Origin: Pseudomonas sediminis
GTDB taxonomy: Bacteria > Pseudomonadota > Gammaproteobacteria > Pseudomonadales > Pseudomonadaceae
Reading direction: 5' to 3'
Length of the DNA: 64,000 bases
Assembly (NCBI RefSeq): GCF_002741105.1
Contig: NZ_NIQU01000002.1
Coordinates: forward strand, 62,001-126,000
Part shown: in pieces, positions 26,144 through 35,838 of the stretch
How the letters are laid out: each line of letters starts with the position of its first letter
Position numbering within the stretch: position 1 is the stretch's first letter
The notes under the pieces: model-generated
What the model was told of the DNA's origin: nothing
Database searches by the model: none
What the model saw: only the letters and a program-made list of their open reading frames with translations
Made by a program: the position numbers and the translations under genes

Positions 26144-26848
26144 TTAAAAGTCGTCTTCGACCTGGCCATCCTTGACCTTGAACTCACGGCTCTGCAGGTA
26201 TGCGTTGCGGATGAAGATGTACTTGTCGCCGCTGATCAGCCGCTCGGCCTGCAGCAGGTTGGCACGGGTGTCGACAACCTGCACGCCACGGGTGACGTTA
26301 CGCGTTGGCACATGATCCATGTGCGGATACGGCGTCAGGAAGCTGTCCGGCACCCGACCGGTGGCATCACGCACGGTGCTTGGCCCGAGGAGCGGGATGA
26401 CCAGGTAAGGCCCGCTGTTCAGACCCCAGACGCCCAGGGTCTGGCCGAAGTCTTCGTCACTCTTGCGCAGGCCCATGTGCTTGGCCACGTCGAAGAAGCC
26501 CAGCACACCGAAGGTGGTGTTGAAGATCAGGCGACCGGTATCGACGCCAGCGTTGTGCAGCTTGCCCTGCAGCAGGTTGTTGGCCAGGTTGCCAACGTCG
26601 CCGATGTTGCCGAACACGTTGTGTACGCCATCTTCGAGAAATTGCGGCGTGACCGCCCGATAACCCTGGGCGATCGGCTTCAGCGCATAGGTATCGACGG
26701 TATCGTTGAAACGGAAGATGGGGCGATTGAAGCTTTCCCAAGGATCTTCTTCCGAAGCTGCCTGACTCATCGCAGGCAGCAGGCTCAGGCCGACGAGGGC
26801 CATCAGGCCACCCAGGCGCGCGATCCAGCGAGCACCGATCACATGCAT
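26144..26848 (-). CDS. mlaA: outer-membrane phospholipid-asymmetry protein MlaA/VacJ
   Basis: A 234-residue VacJ-family protein. A signal peptide (1-32, LMALVGLSLLPAMSQAA) leads to the conserved EDPWESFNRPIFRFND, then GRLIFNTTFGVLGFFDVA and PLLGPSTVRDATG. MlaA removes mislocalised phospholipid from the outer leaflet and passes it to MlaC. Unlike E. coli MlaA, no lipobox Cys is present in the signal peptide, so this protein seems not to be lipidated. It overlaps no other gene; GGAGAG precedes the ATG at 26848. It ends at the shared terminator with the pilZ gene. Confidence 0.9.
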   Translation of the reverse strand: MHVIGARWIARLGGLMALVGLSLLPAMSQAASEEDPWESFNRPIFRFNDTVDTYALKPIAQGYRAVTPQFLEDGVHNVFGNIGDVGNLANNLLQGKLHNAGVDTGRLIFNTTFGVLGFFDVAKHMGLRKSDEDFGQTLGVWGLNSGPYLVIPLLGPSTVRDATGRVPDSFLTPYPHMDHVPTRNVTRGVQVVDTRANLLQAERLISGDKYIFIRNAYLQSREFKVKDGQVEDDF

Positions 26849-26952
26849 TTAAATCTCTCCTTGAGGAAAATAATGTGGCCACCGCCAGCGGGCCGAATGC
26901 CGCGTAGTATAAAGCCTGGAGCCCTGATTGGGCAGCATAGCGAAGAAAAGCG

Positions 26953-27363
26953 ATGACCGACGAAACCTTGCTGCACACCGCACACATCCCCGTACGCTGG
27001 GGCGATATGGACAGCTACGGGCACGTCAACAACATCATCTACATGCAATACCTGGAAGAAGCCCGTGTCGCCTGGTTCGAGCTGGCCGGCGTAGCCATGA
27101 GCAACGTGCCGTTCGGCCCGGTGGTCCTGCAAACCCAGCACACCTATCTGAAACCGGTGATCCACCCCGCCACCGTGGTGGTGGAACTGCGGGCTGGCGC
27201 GGTGGGGCGCAGCAGCCTGGTGATCGAACACCGGCTGCGCACCGTCGAGGACCCGCTCACGGTCTACGGTGAGGGTTACTGCAAACTGGTGTGGATCGAC
27301 CATGAGAGTGGCAAGTCGGTAGCCCTGCCGGAGCATGTACGCGCTCTGTTCGACGTCATCTAG
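26953..27363 (+). CDS. hot-dog fold acyl-CoA thioesterase, YbgC/4HBT family
   Basis: A 136-residue hot-dog thioesterase with the family signature VRWGDMDSYGHVNNIIYMQYLEE (Asp19-type catalytic residue, shown in part). It would hydrolyse a short or aromatic acyl-CoA. It is divergent from mlaA, followed 62 bp later by the HAD-like gene on the same strand. Substrate not determined. Confidence 0.85.
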   Translation: MTDETLLHTAHIPVRWGDMDSYGHVNNIIYMQYLEEARVAWFELAGVAMSNVPFGPVVLQTQHTYLKPVIHPATVVVELRAGAVGRSSLVIEHRLRTVEDPLTVYGEGYCKLVWIDHESGKSVALPEHVRALFDVI

Positions 27364-27425
27364 CGGTCACATTACGGTCATCCGCTGGCGCTAGATTGGC
27401 CTAGGCCAATGCCACGGATGATCCC

Positions 27426-28142
27426 ATGCCCTCCCCCTGCACCGCCCTGATCTTTCAACTGTCCGGCTGCCTGGTCGACTTCGGTGCCCGCACGCTACCC
27501 GTCGCACTGCAGCGGCTGCACCCCGAGTGCACGCCCACAAGCCTCGTCGGTGCGCCGCAGCAGACGCTGGACGCCTGGCTAGGCAAGCCGGCAACCGCAG
27601 CACAACTGCAAGCGCTACAGCAGACGCTGAGCGAGGTGGCCGGCGACCATGCCGAGCTGACCCCAGGTGCTGCACAGTTGCTGCAAAGCCTGCATGCCAA
27701 TGGCACGCCCTGCGCCTGGCTGGACGACCTGCCGGCCGATACCACCCTGCGCCTGGCCGAAGCACTGCCCACGCCCATCGAAGCGGTGTTGGCGCGTCAG
27801 ACAAGGCCGTGGCCGGCGCCAGACAGTTGCTGGCAGGCATTGAGCCAGCTGAATGTCGAGCGCCTGGATGGTTCTGTAGTCGTCAGCGGTAATCCGCTAC
27901 TGCTGCAAGCCGGGCTCAATGCTGGCTGCTGGACCATCGGCCTGGCCGCCTGCGGGCCACTGTGCGGCTATGCCCTGGCCGACTGGCAGGCACTGGACGC
28001 AAGCGAGCAGAAACACCTGCGCGCCGAGGCCACGCTGCAGCTCTATCGTCTGGGCGTGCATTCGGTAGTCGATCACCTGGGAGAAATCGAGGCCAGCCTG
28101 GACGATATCGGCGTACGCCGGAGCAAGGGCGAAAAGCCCTGA
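27426..28142 (+). CDS. phosphonatase-like HAD pseudoenzyme
   Basis: A 238-residue HAD-superfamily protein of the phosphonoacetaldehyde hydrolase (PhnX) type. The N-terminal catalytic loop, normally DWAGT-VDFG, reads QLSGCLVDFG: the nucleophile Asp is Gln11 and the Thr is Cys. The later loops are also weak. The overall length and VDFG element support the family, but it cannot be a normal phosphohydrolase. A P. aeruginosa counterpart stands at the same place (PA2803 by memory). Likely a binding or regulatory protein. Confidence 0.7.
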   Translation: MPSPCTALIFQLSGCLVDFGARTLPVALQRLHPECTPTSLVGAPQQTLDAWLGKPATAAQLQALQQTLSEVAGDHAELTPGAAQLLQSLHANGTPCAWLDDLPADTTLRLAEALPTPIEAVLARQTRPWPAPDSCWQALSQLNVERLDGSVVVSGNPLLLQAGLNAGCWTIGLAACGPLCGYALADWQALDASEQKHLRAEATLQLYRLGVHSVVDHLGEIEASLDDIGVRRSKGEKP

Positions 28143-28258
28143 GCCTTTGACTCTGATCAGGCAAAGCCGGCTCGCTTGGATTAACCTTCAGGTACGGGTT
28201 GAAAACTTCCAGCGCAGCTGGGGGTCAATGCCTAAGCTGATTCGAAAAGGAGAACTCT

Positions 28259-28525
28259 ATGCCAGCAAGCGACCTGCAGCAGCAACTGGAAGCCCTCCAG
28301 CAACACTTGGCCCAGGACACGCCGCTCAGCGAGGAAGAACGTGCATCGCTTTACCTGCTGACCCAGGAAATCGAAGTGCAATTGGCGCGTGAAGCCGCCT
28401 CAGCGCCCGACGCCACGCTGGTCGATGGCGTCAATCTGGCGGTGGAACGTTTCGAGGCCAGCCACCCTACCCTCGCCGGCACCCTGCGCAACATCATGCA
28501 GAGCCTGGCCAACATGGGCATCTGA
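28259..28525 (+). CDS. DUF4404 small helical protein
   Basis: An 88-residue, mostly alpha-helical protein matching DUF4404 (LQQQLEALQQHLAQ; the C-terminal ASHPTLAGTLRNIMQSL is typical). It is Gln/Leu/Ala-rich in heptad-like patterns, suggesting a small coiled-coil bundle. It has an AAGGAG ribosome site, and no known function. Confidence 0.75.
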   Translation: MPASDLQQQLEALQQHLAQDTPLSEEERASLYLLTQEIEVQLAREAASAPDATLVDGVNLAVERFEASHPTLAGTLRNIMQSLANMGI

Positions 28526-28559
28526 ATGCCCTGCCCCGGCTAACATCGAGCAACTCAGG

Positions 28560-28586
28560 AAAATGCCGCCGTTTGGCGGCATTTTT
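28560..28586. terminator. bidirectional terminator between DUF4404 gene and queF
   Basis: AAAATGCCGCC-GTTT-GGCGGCATTTTT is a perfect stem-loop with A- and T-runs, between converging genes. Confidence 0.9.
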
Positions 28587-28592
28587 CATGGA

Positions 28593-29423
28593 TTACTGCC
28601 GCGCCAGGCGACCATTTTCCGGTTTGATCACCTCGGTGCTGCGGTACGGGTTGATGTCCAGCCCGCCACGGCGCACGTAGCGTGCATAGACAGTCAGCGA
28701 CTGCGGCTGCAGCAGGCGCTGCAGATCGAGAAAGATGCGTTCGACGCACTGCTCGTGAAAATCCGCGTGCTGGCGGAAGCTCACCAGATAGGCCAGCAGG
28801 CTGGCATGATCCAGCGCGGCACCACGATACTCGACGACCAGACTGCCCCAATCCGGCTGACCGGTAACCGGGCAATTGGATTTGAGCAGATGACTGTGCA
28901 GGCTCTCCTCCACCACGCGACCGGCGTCGCAGCGCAGCAGCTCGGGTTGCGGGTGGTCGTACTGGCTGACACTGATATCCAGCTCATCGATGCACTGACC
29001 GGGCAGCGTTGCCACTCCTTCGTCAGAAACCTCAGCCAGCGAGCGCAGGCGCACCGCTACTGGCTTGCCGGCCACCGCCGACAGATCACGCACCAGTGTC
29101 GCTTGCAACTCATCCCAACTGGCGAAAGCCGACTGGTTCAGGGAGTTGAGGTACAGCTTGAAGGACTTCGACTCGATGATGTTCGGCGAGTCGGCCGGGA
29201 TGGCGAACTCACCGATGGCCACCACCGGCTTACCGGACGGCAGCAGCCAGGACAGCTCGTAGCAGTTCCAGTAGTCCACGCCCTGATACGGCAGGCTGGC
29301 GCCATCGAGGCCCAGCTCCGCCCATTTGGTGGTACGCGAGATGGGAAACAGCAACTCGGGGCTGTACTCGGCGATGTACTGGCTGGACTTGCCCAGCGGG
29401 GAATGTTCGGCGGGGTGCTGCAT
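28593..29423 (-). CDS. queF: NADPH-dependent 7-cyano-7-deazaguanine reductase QueF
   Basis: A 276-residue long-form (two T-fold) QueF that reduces preQ0 to preQ1 in queuosine synthesis. The QueF motif [11 protein letters not shown] is at about 94-104, the nucleophile Cys184 is in [12 protein letters not shown], and the acidic proton donor Asp191 follows. The ATG at 29423 begins [14 protein letters not shown], the usual family start. Confidence 0.93.
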   Translation of the reverse strand: MQHPAEHSPLGKSSQYIAEYSPELLFPISRTTKWAELGLDGASLPYQGVDYWNCYELSWLLPSGKPVVAIGEFAIPADSPNIIESKSFKLYLNSLNQSAFASWDELQATLVRDLSAVAGKPVAVRLRSLAEVSDEGVATLPGQCIDELDISVSQYDHPQPELLRCDAGRVVEESLHSHLLKSNCPVTGQPDWGSLVVEYRGAALDHASLLAYLVSFRQHADFHEQCVERIFLDLQRLLQPQSLTVYARYVRRGGLDINPYRSTEVIKPENGRLARQ

Positions 29424-29724
29424 GGCTGGCAATCCAGGGTGGCGAAAACCGCGCGAGTTTAGCGGGTTGAGCGCCAAGTCGCACCCGCGAAGCACCACGC
29501 AGACACTTGCAGGAGCGAGCTCCGCTCGCGAATCGCATTACCGCCAAAAGCTTCGCGAGCAGAGCTCGGTCCTACGACAATCAGTCGTTCAATGCCCGTG
29601 GGAGGGGCTTTCGGCTCGGGCATCCTGCTTCGCTCTACCTCCTGCATCCCTGCAGTCGTGGCCGCGACAGCTGCAAAAGCTCGCCGTTAAAGCGCCTCCT
29701 ACGATGGCCATCGGCACAGGCCAG
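29424..29724. repeat. intergenic region filled with family-D REP elements
   Basis: No gene is seen. Two REP-like units lie at about 29510-29577 (GCAGGAGCGAGCTCCGCTCGCG and an inverted CGCGAGCAGAGCTCGGTCCTAC) and about 29598-29703 (GTGGGAGGGGC...GCGCCTCCTAC). They separate queF from the RND gene. Confidence 0.7.
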
Positions 29725-32700
29725 TCAGACCGCTGCCGGCTCCTCCTCGATTACCCGCAGCGGTGCCCAACGGCGCAGCAGCAGGTACAGCGTCGGAATC
29801 ACGTAGAGGGTGAAGAAGGTCCCCACCAGCAATCCGCCAACAATCACCAGGCCGATCTGCTGACGGCTTTCGGCACCGGCACCCGTGGCGATGGCCAACG
29901 GCAGCGAACCCAGCACCATGGCGCCGGTGGTCATCAGGATCGGCCGCAGGCGCTGCACCGACGCCTCGATCACCGCCTCACGTAGCGCCTTGCCCTCGCG
30001 CAGCAGGTGGTTGGCAAACTCGACGATAAGGATGCCGTGCTTGGTGATCAGGCCGATGAGAGTCACCAGGCCGATCTGCGAATAAATGTTCCAGGTCCCT
30101 CCGAACAGCTTCAGTGCCAGCAAGGCGCCGGCCATCGACAAGGGCACGCTGAACAGAATGATCAGCGGGTCGCTGAAGCTCTCGAACTGCGCCGCCAGCA
30201 CCAGGAAGATGAACGCCAGCGCCAGGGCAAAGATCAGCAGGATGCCCGAGCTGGATTCCTTGAAATCACGCGAAGTGCCGGTGTAGTCGTACTGCGTCTC
30301 GGGCGGGAACACCTCGCGCGCAGCGGTCTCCAGGTGGTTGAGCGCCTCGCCCAGGGTGTATCCGGTGCCGACGTTGGCGCTGATGGTCACCGCACGCAGC
30401 TGGTTGAAGTGATTGAGCTCGCGCGGCGCCACCGTCTCGCGCACCTCGATAAGGTTGGACAGCTGCACCATGCCGCCATCGCGATCACGCACGTACACCC
30501 GATCCAGGTCCTGCGGGTTGCTGCGGTCGATATCCTGCAGCTGCACCATCACGTCGTACTGCTCGCCGTTCTGCTTGAAGCGGGTCACCTGGCGGCTGCC
30601 GAACAGGCTTTCCAGGCTGCGCCCAATCACCGAAACATCGGTGCCAACCGCCGTTGCCTGCTCACGATTGACAGTGATCTTGAGCTGCGGCGAATTGAGC
30701 TTGAGGTCGCTATCCAGCCCCTCCAGGCCCGGATAATCACGCATGCGCTCCATCAGTTGATCGACATAAACCTGCAGCTCGGCGTATTCCATGGACGAGC
30801 GCACGACAAAGTTGATCGGCTGGTTACGCGCACTCTGTCCCAGCGGCGGACGGTTGACCGGGGTCACGCGCATGCCGGCGATGTCCTGCAACTGCGGCAG
30901 CAGCTCGTTGCGAATCTCGAACTGGGTACGCGAGCGGTCGCCCCAGTCCTCCAGTTTCATGAAGGAGATGCCCTGCGCCACCGTGGGGAAACCGGCGATC
31001 ATCAGATAGCGATTGGTCTCCGGAATGCTCGCGTAAGCGGCTTCGACCTCACGGCCGTAGCGCGCCGTGTAATCGATGGTGGCGCCGTCCGGACCATTGA
31101 AAACGCCGACGATGGTGCCGGTGTCCTCGGTAGGCGCCAGCTCCGAACGCAAGCCGCCGAACAACCAGGCGCACATCACGAAGGCACCGAGCAGCACGCC
31201 AAGCACCAGCGGCCAGGCGCGCAGCGCACGGTCCAGGCTGTGCTTGTAGCTATAGGTCAGGCCGTTGAGGAAGCCTTCGATCAGGTTGTACACGCGGCCA
31301 TGGCGCTGCTCGTGCTGATGCGGCTTGAGCATCACTGCGCACATCATCGGCGTCAGCGTCAGCGCCACGAAACCGGAAACCAGCACGGCGCCGGCCAGGG
31401 TCCAGGCGAACTCGGTAAACAGCTTGCCGGTGGTGCCCTGCATGAAGCCGATGGGGGCGAAGACTGCAGCCAGGGTCAAGGTCATGGCGATCACCGCGAA
31501 GGCAATCTCGCGACTGCCCTTGAAGGCCGCCTGCATGGGCTTCATCCCGGCCTCGATATGACGATGGATGTTTTCCAGCATGACGATGGCATCGTCCACC
31601 ACCAGGCCGATGGCCAGAACCATGGCCAGCAAGGTCAGGGTGTTGATGGTGAAGCCCATCAGCGACATCAGGGCGAAGGCGCCGATCAACGAAACGGGGA
31701 TGGTCACCAGGGGAATCAGCGTCGCGCGCAGCGAGCGCAGGAAGATGAAGATGATCAGGATGACCAGCGCCACCGCCTCCCAGATGGTAGTGAAGACGTT
31801 GTCGATGGATTCGCGGATGAACTGCGAGTTGTCGTTGGCCACGGTCATGTTCATGCCGTCGGGTAGCAGTGCCTTGACATCGTCCCAGGCCGCTTCGAGC
31901 CCGTCGGAGATATCCAGCGGGTTGGCCGTGGCCTGCTTGACCAGGCCCAAGGTCACCGCTGGCAAACCGTTGAAACGCACCACGGTACGCTCATCGCGCG
32001 GCCCCACTTCGGCGCGGCCAACGTCGGACAGACGCAGCAGATAGCCTTGCGAGTCGTCGAGAATCAGCTCGCTGAACTGCTCCGGGGTACGCAGATCGGT
32101 TTCCGACAGCACGCTGAACTCACGCTCGCGCGACTCGATGCGTCCGGCTGGAATTTCCACGTTCTGCCGGCGCAGGGCGTCTTCCACGTCCTGCACGGTG
32201 AGGTTGTGCGCGGCGAGCTTTTCCGGGTCGAGCCAGATGCGCATGGAGAAGGTACGCGCCCCGCGCACCTGTACTTCGGACACACCGGGAATAGTTTGCA
32301 GGCGATCCTTGACTACCCGCTCCAGCAGATCGGTGATCTCCATGGCGCTGTGCTGCTGGCTGTGAAAGGCGATCCACACCACCGGCTGGGCGTCGGCCTC
32401 GACCTTCTGCACGATGGGCTCATCGACCTCATCCGGCAGCAGGCTGCGCACCCGCCCGAGGCGATCTCGTACGTCGTTGGCTGCCTCGTCGGCACTGCGG
32501 CCGAGACGGAACTGGGCGGTGATCTGGGTGTTTTCCGCGCGACTGATGGAGGTGACGAAGTCCAGGCCCTCGATGCCGGAGAGCACGTCCTCCACCGGCT
32601 GCGCTACCTGCGACTCCATGATTTCCGGGCTGGCGCCGGGGTAGGTAACCTGCACGGTGACGATGGGCACGTCGATATTGGGGTATTCGCGCACATTGAG

Positions 32701-32793
32701 GCGGTCGTAGGCCATCAGTCCCAGCAACACCACGATCAGCGACAGAACAGTGGCGAATACCGGCCGGCGAATGCAGACGTCGGAAAGTGTCAC
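29725..32793 (-). CDS. RND efflux transporter, inner-membrane pump (HAE1 family)
   Basis: A 1022-residue AcrB-like pump. The first helix is followed by the periplasmic porter start RLNVREYPNIDVPIVTVQ. The proton-relay segment VLAIGLVVDDAIVMLENIHRH carries the two adjacent Asp of helix 4, and the duplicated second half ends in a transmembrane set. It would expel drugs or small organic compounds with an outer-membrane channel supplied elsewhere, as none is encoded here. A GTG start overlaps the adaptor stop by 4 bp (GTGA). The precise named system cannot be assigned. Confidence 0.85.
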   Translation of the reverse strand: MTLSDVCIRRPVFATVLSLIVVLLGLMAYDRLNVREYPNIDVPIVTVQVTYPGASPEIMESQVAQPVEDVLSGIEGLDFVTSISRAENTQITAQFRLGRSADEAANDVRDRLGRVRSLLPDEVDEPIVQKVEADAQPVVWIAFHSQQHSAMEITDLLERVVKDRLQTIPGVSEVQVRGARTFSMRIWLDPEKLAAHNLTVQDVEDALRRQNVEIPAGRIESREREFSVLSETDLRTPEQFSELILDDSQGYLLRLSDVGRAEVGPRDERTVVRFNGLPAVTLGLVKQATANPLDISDGLEAAWDDVKALLPDGMNMTVANDNSQFIRESIDNVFTTIWEAVALVILIIFIFLRSLRATLIPLVTIPVSLIGAFALMSLMGFTINTLTLLAMVLAIGLVVDDAIVMLENIHRHIEAGMKPMQAAFKGSREIAFAVIAMTLTLAAVFAPIGFMQGTTGKLFTEFAWTLAGAVLVSGFVALTLTPMMCAVMLKPHQHEQRHGRVYNLIEGFLNGLTYSYKHSLDRALRAWPLVLGVLLGAFVMCAWLFGGLRSELAPTEDTGTIVGVFNGPDGATIDYTARYGREVEAAYASIPETNRYLMIAGFPTVAQGISFMKLEDWGDRSRTQFEIRNELLPQLQDIAGMRVTPVNRPPLGQSARNQPINFVVRSSMEYAELQVYVDQLMERMRDYPGLEGLDSDLKLNSPQLKITVNREQATAVGTDVSVIGRSLESLFGSRQVTRFKQNGEQYDVMVQLQDIDRSNPQDLDRVYVRDRDGGMVQLSNLIEVRETVAPRELNHFNQLRAVTISANVGTGYTLGEALNHLETAAREVFPPETQYDYTGTSRDFKESSSGILLIFALALAFIFLVLAAQFESFSDPLIILFSVPLSMAGALLALKLFGGTWNIYSQIGLVTLIGLITKHGILIVEFANHLLREGKALREAVIEASVQRLRPILMTTGAMVLGSLPLAIATGAGAESRQQIGLVIVGGLLVGTFFTLYVIPTLYLLLRRWAPLRVIEEEPAAV

Positions 32794-33812
32794 GGCTGGC
32801 GCTCCCCGCTCTTGGTACGCACGGCCAGCCCTTCACGCACACGCTGCCAACCGGCGCTGATGATGGTTTCGTCACCCTGCAGGCCCTCATGCACTTCCAC
32901 CAGGCCATCGAAACGCTTGCCCAGCGTCACCTCACGGCGCTCGACCTTGCCATCGACCACCAGGTTGACCAGCAACTTGTCGCCCTGTGGCATCACCGCC
33001 TCTTCGGGGATCACCAGCGCCTGCGGCCGCTCTTCGAGAATCACCGAAACGCGGACGAACTGACCTGGACGCAGGCGTCGATCATCGTTGCCGATATGCG
33101 CGCGGATCGCCTGGCTGCGCCCCGCCTCATCCAGGCGCGGGTTGATGGCGAAGATCTCGCCACGAAAGCGTTCGCCTGGGTAGGTATCGAGGGTGATTTC
33201 CACGGTCTGACCGAGGCGCACCTGGGCCACGGCCTTCTGTGGAATACGGAAGTCGACCTTGAGCGGGTCGAGCACCTCCAGGTTGACGATGTTCTGCCCG
33301 GCGCTGAGGTAGTCACCGACGCTGGCCTGGCGTAGGCCGAGCGTGCCGTCGTGAGGGGCCTTGATCTGAGTCTTGTCGAGCCTGGCCTGGGCCAGGGCCT
33401 GGCTGGCGCGCGCAGCCTGCAGCTGGCTCTGCGCCTCATCCAGCGCCTGAGCATTGCTGGCGCCGCGCTGGAACAACATCTGCGCCCGCTGGTGGTTCTT
33501 CTCGGCGAGATCGAGATTAGCCCGCGCCTGGGCGAATTCGGCGCGCGCAATGGCGTCGTCAAGGCTGATCAGCAGATCGCCGGCGGTTACCGCCTGGCCC
33601 TCGCGAAAATGCAGGGTGGCCAGGCGTCCTTCCACTTCCGGGCGGATCATCACCGACTCGTCGGAGCGCAGCGAACCGAAGGTGATTAGCTCGTCACGCA
33701 CCTCCATCTGCCGCACCGGCACGATCTCGACCATTGGTCCTTCTGCAGCCACCGCAGGCAACGCGAATACACCCAGCCACAGCAATGGAAGAGCACGCAA
33801 CAGCACGGTCAT
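32790..33812 (-). CDS. RND efflux periplasmic adaptor (MFP)
   Basis: A 340-residue HlyD/AcrA-type membrane-fusion protein. A signal peptide (1-22, LLWLGVFALPAVAA) is followed by a biotinyl-lipoyl half (GRLATLHFREGQAVTAGD), an alpha-hairpin coiled coil (about 95-160), the returning lipoyl half, and a beta-barrel (VDFRIPQKAVAQVRLGQ). No lipobox Cys. It bridges the downstream RND pump with an outer-membrane channel. It is the first gene of a two-gene operon. Confidence 0.87.
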   Translation of the reverse strand: MTVLLRALPLLWLGVFALPAVAAEGPMVEIVPVRQMEVRDELITFGSLRSDESVMIRPEVEGRLATLHFREGQAVTAGDLLISLDDAIARAEFAQARANLDLAEKNHQRAQMLFQRGASNAQALDEAQSQLQAARASQALAQARLDKTQIKAPHDGTLGLRQASVGDYLSAGQNIVNLEVLDPLKVDFRIPQKAVAQVRLGQTVEITLDTYPGERFRGEIFAINPRLDEAGRSQAIRAHIGNDDRRLRPGQFVRVSVILEERPQALVIPEEAVMPQGDKLLVNLVVDGKVERREVTLGKRFDGLVEVHEGLQGDETIISAGWQRVREGLAVRTKSGERQP

Positions 33813-33914
33813 GATCAGCCCCTTCTTCTTGGTAGAGGCGGAGTCTAACCGGCTGCTGCGTTACTGACAGGTGCGCAAGTTATTTCGCTATGTTTTTTCC
33901 CTCGCCACCACGCC

Positions 33915-33963
33915 TGTAGGAGCGGCCTTAACCGCGAGATCGCGGATGAATCCGCTCCCACAA
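33915..33963. repeat. REP element, family D
   Basis: TGTAGGAGCGGCCTTAACCGCGA then TCGCGGATGAATCCGCTCCCACA form an imperfect palindrome, just after the ABC permease gene end and before the RND adaptor promoter. Confidence 0.75.
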
Positions 33964-33968
33964 AAGCG

Positions 33969-34763
33969 TCACTGACGCATGCCGCGACCGCTGATCAGCA
34001 GGCGGATGCACAGGGTGTAGAGCGCAGCAGTGGCCAGCAGCATGAAGCCGATGGCTACGCCAATGCGGATGTCGGATACCCCGAGAATGCCGTAACGGAA
34101 GGCGTTGACCATGTGCAGGATGGGGTTACCTAGCGACACCGTCTGCCAGAACGGCGGCAACAGGGTGATGGAATAGAACACCCCGCCCAGGTAGGTCAGC
34201 GGCGTCAGCACGAAGGTCGGGATGATCGAAATGTCGTCGAAGTTGCGCGCGTACACCGCGTTGACGAAGCCACCGAGGGAAAAGATGGTCGCCGTCAGCA
34301 GCACCACCAGCACGGTCACACCCAGGTGATGCACCTGCAAGTGGGTGAAGAACAACGACAGCAGCGTGACGATGAAGCCCACCGCCAACCCGCGCAACAC
34401 GCCACCGACGACGAAGCCGATGAGGATGGTGTGCGGCGATACCGGCGATACCAGCAGTTCTTCGACGTTGCGCTGGAACTTGCTACCGAAGAAGCTCGAT
34501 ACCACGTTGCCGTAGCTGTTGGTGATCACCGACATCATGATCAGCCCCGGCACGATGTACTCCATGTAGCTGAAGCCACCCATATCGCCGATCTGCCGGC
34601 CGATCAGGTTACCGAAGATCACGAAGTACAAAACCATGGTGATCGCTGGCGGTAGCAGGGTTTGCGGCCAGATCCGCACGAAGCGGCGGATCTCACGGTG
34701 AACGATGGTACGCAGGGCCACCAGATTGGCGGCGAATTCGCTGTTGAGGTACTGAGAGGTCAT
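33969..34763 (-). CDS. ABC-2 type permease, YadH-like
   Basis: A 264-residue inner-membrane permease with six predicted helices and the ABC-2 signature around FVLTPLTYLGGVFYSI. It pairs with the ATPase encoded upstream (4-bp overlap ATGA at the junction). The family exports polysaccharide, drugs or lipids; the substrate is unknown. Confidence 0.85.
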   Translation of the reverse strand: MTSQYLNSEFAANLVALRTIVHREIRRFVRIWPQTLLPPAITMVLYFVIFGNLIGRQIGDMGGFSYMEYIVPGLIMMSVITNSYGNVVSSFFGSKFQRNVEELLVSPVSPHTILIGFVVGGVLRGLAVGFIVTLLSLFFTHLQVHHLGVTVLVVLLTATIFSLGGFVNAVYARNFDDISIIPTFVLTPLTYLGGVFYSITLLPPFWQTVSLGNPILHMVNAFRYGILGVSDIRIGVAIGFMLLATAALYTLCIRLLISGRGMRQ

Positions 34764-35692
34764 TGCGCCACCTTGGCCAGGTTCTTTTCCACCAGGGAGA
34801 CGAACAGCTCCTCCAGGCGATTGCTCTTGTTACGCAGGCTGAGCACCTCGACCTGCTGCTGGGCCAGTTGCTGGAACAGCGCGTTGAGGCCCTGACTCTT
34901 CTCCACCTGCACTTCCAGGGTGTGATGATCGACCAGGCGCGCGGGATAGCCCTGCAGCAGCGGCACTGAGCTGTAGGAGTCCTTGAGGTCGAAGAGAAAG
35001 GTCTCCACATGCAGCTTCTTCAGCAGATCCTTCATGCTGCTCAGCTCCACGATACGGCCGTGGTCGATGATGCCGATGTTGCGGCAGAGCTGCTCGGCCT
35101 CTTCCAGGTAGTGGGTCGTCAGGATGATGGTGGTGCCCTGCTTGTTCAGCTCGGTGAGGAAGCTCCACATCGAACGGCGCAGCTCGATATCCACCCCAGC
35201 GGTGGGCTCGTCGAGGATCAGCAGGCGCGGCTGGTGCACCAGAGCGCGGGCGATCATCAGGCGGCGCTTCATGCCACCGGACAGTTCGCGTGAGGCCACG
35301 TCGCGCTTGTCCCACAGGCCGAGCTGGGTCAGGTACTGCTCGGCGCGCTCCTTGGCGACGGAACGCGGAATGCCGTAGTAGCCGGCCTGAGTGACGACGA
35401 TGTCGAACACCTTCTCGAACTGGTTGAAGTTGAATTCCTGCGGCACAACGCCGAGGCAGCGCTTGAGCGCGTAGGGTTCGCGGTCAAGGTCATGGCCGAA
35501 CACGCTGACCGTGCCGCTGCTCTTGTTCACCAGCGTGGAAAGCACGCCGATGGTGGTGGATTTGCCGGCGCCATTGGGGCCAAGCAAGGCGAAGAAGTCA
35601 CCTTCGGCAACGTCCAGATCGATGCCGTGCAGGGCCTGGAAGCCGTTTCCGTAGGTCTTGGTCAACTGGCGAATGGTCAGGGCGGAGCTCAT
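34760..35692 (-). CDS. ABC transporter ATP-binding protein, YadG-like
   Basis: A 310-residue ATPase with Walker A GPNGAGKST (about 38-46), Q-loop, signature ELSGGMKRRL, Walker B LLILDEPTAGVD and the switch His in TTHYLEEAE. A 70-residue C-terminal domain follows, as in YadG. It forms an exporter with the overlapping YadH-like permease. Confidence 0.9.
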   Translation of the reverse strand: MSSALTIRQLTKTYGNGFQALHGIDLDVAEGDFFALLGPNGAGKSTTIGVLSTLVNKSSGTVSVFGHDLDREPYALKRCLGVVPQEFNFNQFEKVFDIVVTQAGYYGIPRSVAKERAEQYLTQLGLWDKRDVASRELSGGMKRRLMIARALVHQPRLLILDEPTAGVDIELRRSMWSFLTELNKQGTTIILTTHYLEEAEQLCRNIGIIDHGRIVELSSMKDLLKKLHVETFLFDLKDSYSSVPLLQGYPARLVDHHTLEVQVEKSQGLNALFQQLAQQQVEVLSLRNKSNRLEELFVSLVEKNLAKVAQ

Positions 35693-35838
35693 GAAGATGG
35701 GGTTTCCCGCGCGAGAGTGAGGTCGTTATAGATGGGTACGAAGAGCCCCGATTGCAACCGGGTGTTTCGCCCATTTCTTTCTGGCATGCACCCTACCGAC
35801 CCCGGCGCGCAGATAAAAGACCGTCATGCCAATCTTGA

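Noticed and set aside
30007..31866. A 619-codon open frame antisense to the RND pump
   Set aside because: GC-driven shadow; Gln/His-rich composition with no motif.
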